From contig JAHRYV010000028.1 of NCBI GenBank assembly GCA_020621965.1, forward strand, positions 1 to 42,794: 42,794 nt of DNA, in the 5' to 3' direction. This DNA comes from Curvibacter sp. (lineage in GTDB: Bacteria; Pseudomonadota; Gammaproteobacteria; Burkholderiales; Burkholderiaceae_C). The notes under the pieces were generated by a model, which was not told where the DNA came from, ran no database searches, and saw only the letters and a list, made by a program, of their open reading frames with translations. A program made the translations under genes and the position numbers. The stretch's first letter is position 1. Each line of letters starts with the position of its first letter. Of the stretch, positions 42,089-42,794 are shown one piece after another.

Positions 42089-42794
42089 TCAGCCGACGAC
42101 CTTGAGCGCCGGCTTGGCCTGCGCCACCAGCTGGGGGTAACGCTGCTCGATGGACGCCTGGATGCCGGCGGCGTCCAGCCCCTGCAGGGCCAGCAGCTTG
42201 GCCGGGTCGCCGTGCTCGATGAAGACGTCGGGCAGGCCCAACTGCAGCAGCGGCCTGGCGCCCCCGGCCGCCTGCAGCGCCTCGCTGACCGCGCTACCGG
42301 CGCCGCCCATGACGGCGCCCTCCTCCAGCGTGACCAGGGCCTCGTGTTCGGCCGCCACCTTGAGCAGCAGCTCGGTGTCCAGGGGCTTGGCCCAGCGCAT
42401 GTTGACGACGGTGGCGCCCAGCTTCTCCGCCGCGGCCAGGGCCGGATAGAGCAGCGTGCCGAAGGCCAGGATGGCAATGCCCTTGCCCTGCCGCCGCACC
42501 TCGCCCTTGCCGTAGGGCAGGCCCTGCAGGCCGGGCTCGGTGGCCACACCGGCGCCGGCGCCGCGCGGGTAACGCACGGCCACAGGGTGGTTCTGCTCGA
42601 ACGCCGTGCTCAGCAGCTGGCGGCATTCACGCTCGTCGGCCGGGCAGGCCACGGCCACGTTGGGGATGCAGCGCAGATAGGGAATGTCGTAGGCGCCGGC
42701 GTGCGTGGCACCGTCGGCGCCCACCAGGCCGGCGCGGTCCAGCGCGAACACCACCGGCAGGTTCTGCAGCGCCACGTCGTGGATCAGCTGGTCG
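42089..42794 (-). CDS. dxs: 1-deoxy-D-xylulose-5-phosphate synthase, C-terminal part (5' end outside window)
   Basis: The visible 234 residues are the C-terminal third of Dxs, the thiamine-dependent enzyme that starts the non-mevalonate isoprenoid pathway. The transketolase-like pyrimidine-domain motif [20 protein letters not shown] is present, followed by [20 protein letters not shown] and, in the C-terminal domain, [15 protein letters not shown] and [20 protein letters not shown]. The frame is open to the window edge and ends at 42089. The neighbouring TRAP binding proteins follow in the same direction. Confidence 0.95.
   Translation of the reverse strand, partial: DQLIHDVALQNLPVVFALDRAGLVGADGATHAGAYDIPYLRCIPNVAVACPADERECRQLLSTAFEQNHPVAVRYPRGAGAGVATEPGLQGLPYGKGEVRRQGKGIAILAFGTLLYPALAAAEKLGATVVNMRWAKPLDTELLLKVAAEHEALVTLEEGAVMGGAGSAVSEALQAAGGARPLLQLGLPDVFIEHGDPAKLLALQGLDAAGIQASIEQRYPQLVAQAKPALKVVG

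Noticed and set aside
1..42794. CRISPR arrays, tRNA or rRNA genes, integrases, transposases and prophage genes
   Set aside because: I looked for regularly spaced repeats, cloverleaf-type sequences and recombinase motifs and found none that I can support.

Overview
The window is a GC-rich bacterial chromosome segment with dense gene packing and strong G/C preference at third codon positions. The gene set (TRAP transporter genes beside dxs, a tungstate ABC operon with a ModE-like regulator, DsrC/TusE-like protein, AlkC-type glycosylase, rsgA, rnk) suggests a betaproteobacterium of the order Burkholderiales, most likely Comamonadaceae. This placement is inferred from gene content; no rRNA or other decisive marker is present.

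Layout. (1) 1-4507, minus strand: a heavy-metal RND efflux operon (CzcI-like small protein, CzcC-like outer-membrane factor, an unusual accessory membrane protein, CzcB-like adaptor, and the start of a CzcA-like pump cut by the window edge). (2) 4583-7333: a membrane sensor with HAMP-PAS-GGDEF-EAL. (3) 7492-8716: a doubtful small ORF and a lipoprotein. (4) about 8900-11500: an AT-richer stretch holding a two-gene DUF262 + HEPN nuclease module, flanked by long non-coding or degraded sequence; this is the best candidate for a transferred defence-type system. (5) 11507-15617: a secreted S8 protease, then an envelope/stress cluster (48-aa membrane protein, amphipathic lipoprotein, YihY/BrkB, universal stress protein). 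(6) 15661-26264: housekeeping and signalling genes (rsgA, GNAT plus a GNAT remnant, rnk, hemerythrin-HD-GYP, Hsp70-like protein, antiporter, DsrC-like protein, a DUF805/phosphatase/hydrolase operon, AlkC, an outer-membrane-like protein). (7) 26372-29492: a conserved unknown, an EstB-like esterase and a zinc-ribbon membrane protein. (8) 29666-35508: a tungstate uptake locus (tupBCA plus divergent regulator) together with a nearly identical, internally deleted second copy; an orphan ABC substrate-binding protein lies between them. Both tupA copies carry the same premature stop. (9) 35528-42794: an ergothioneine/selenoneine-synthase-like enzyme, a TRAP transporter (small and large permeases with two paralogous binding proteins) and the 3' part of dxs.

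Cross-cutting signals. Three minus-strand promoters far apart (about 8.88, 29.6 and 40.8 kb) share a G/C-block inverted repeat placed 24-25 nt upstream of a TAGAAT/TAGACT -10 element, which suggests a common activator. c-di-GMP control appears twice (GGDEF-EAL; hemerythrin-HD-GYP). Everything here is read by eye from sequence; family names come from recalled motifs, not from a database search.
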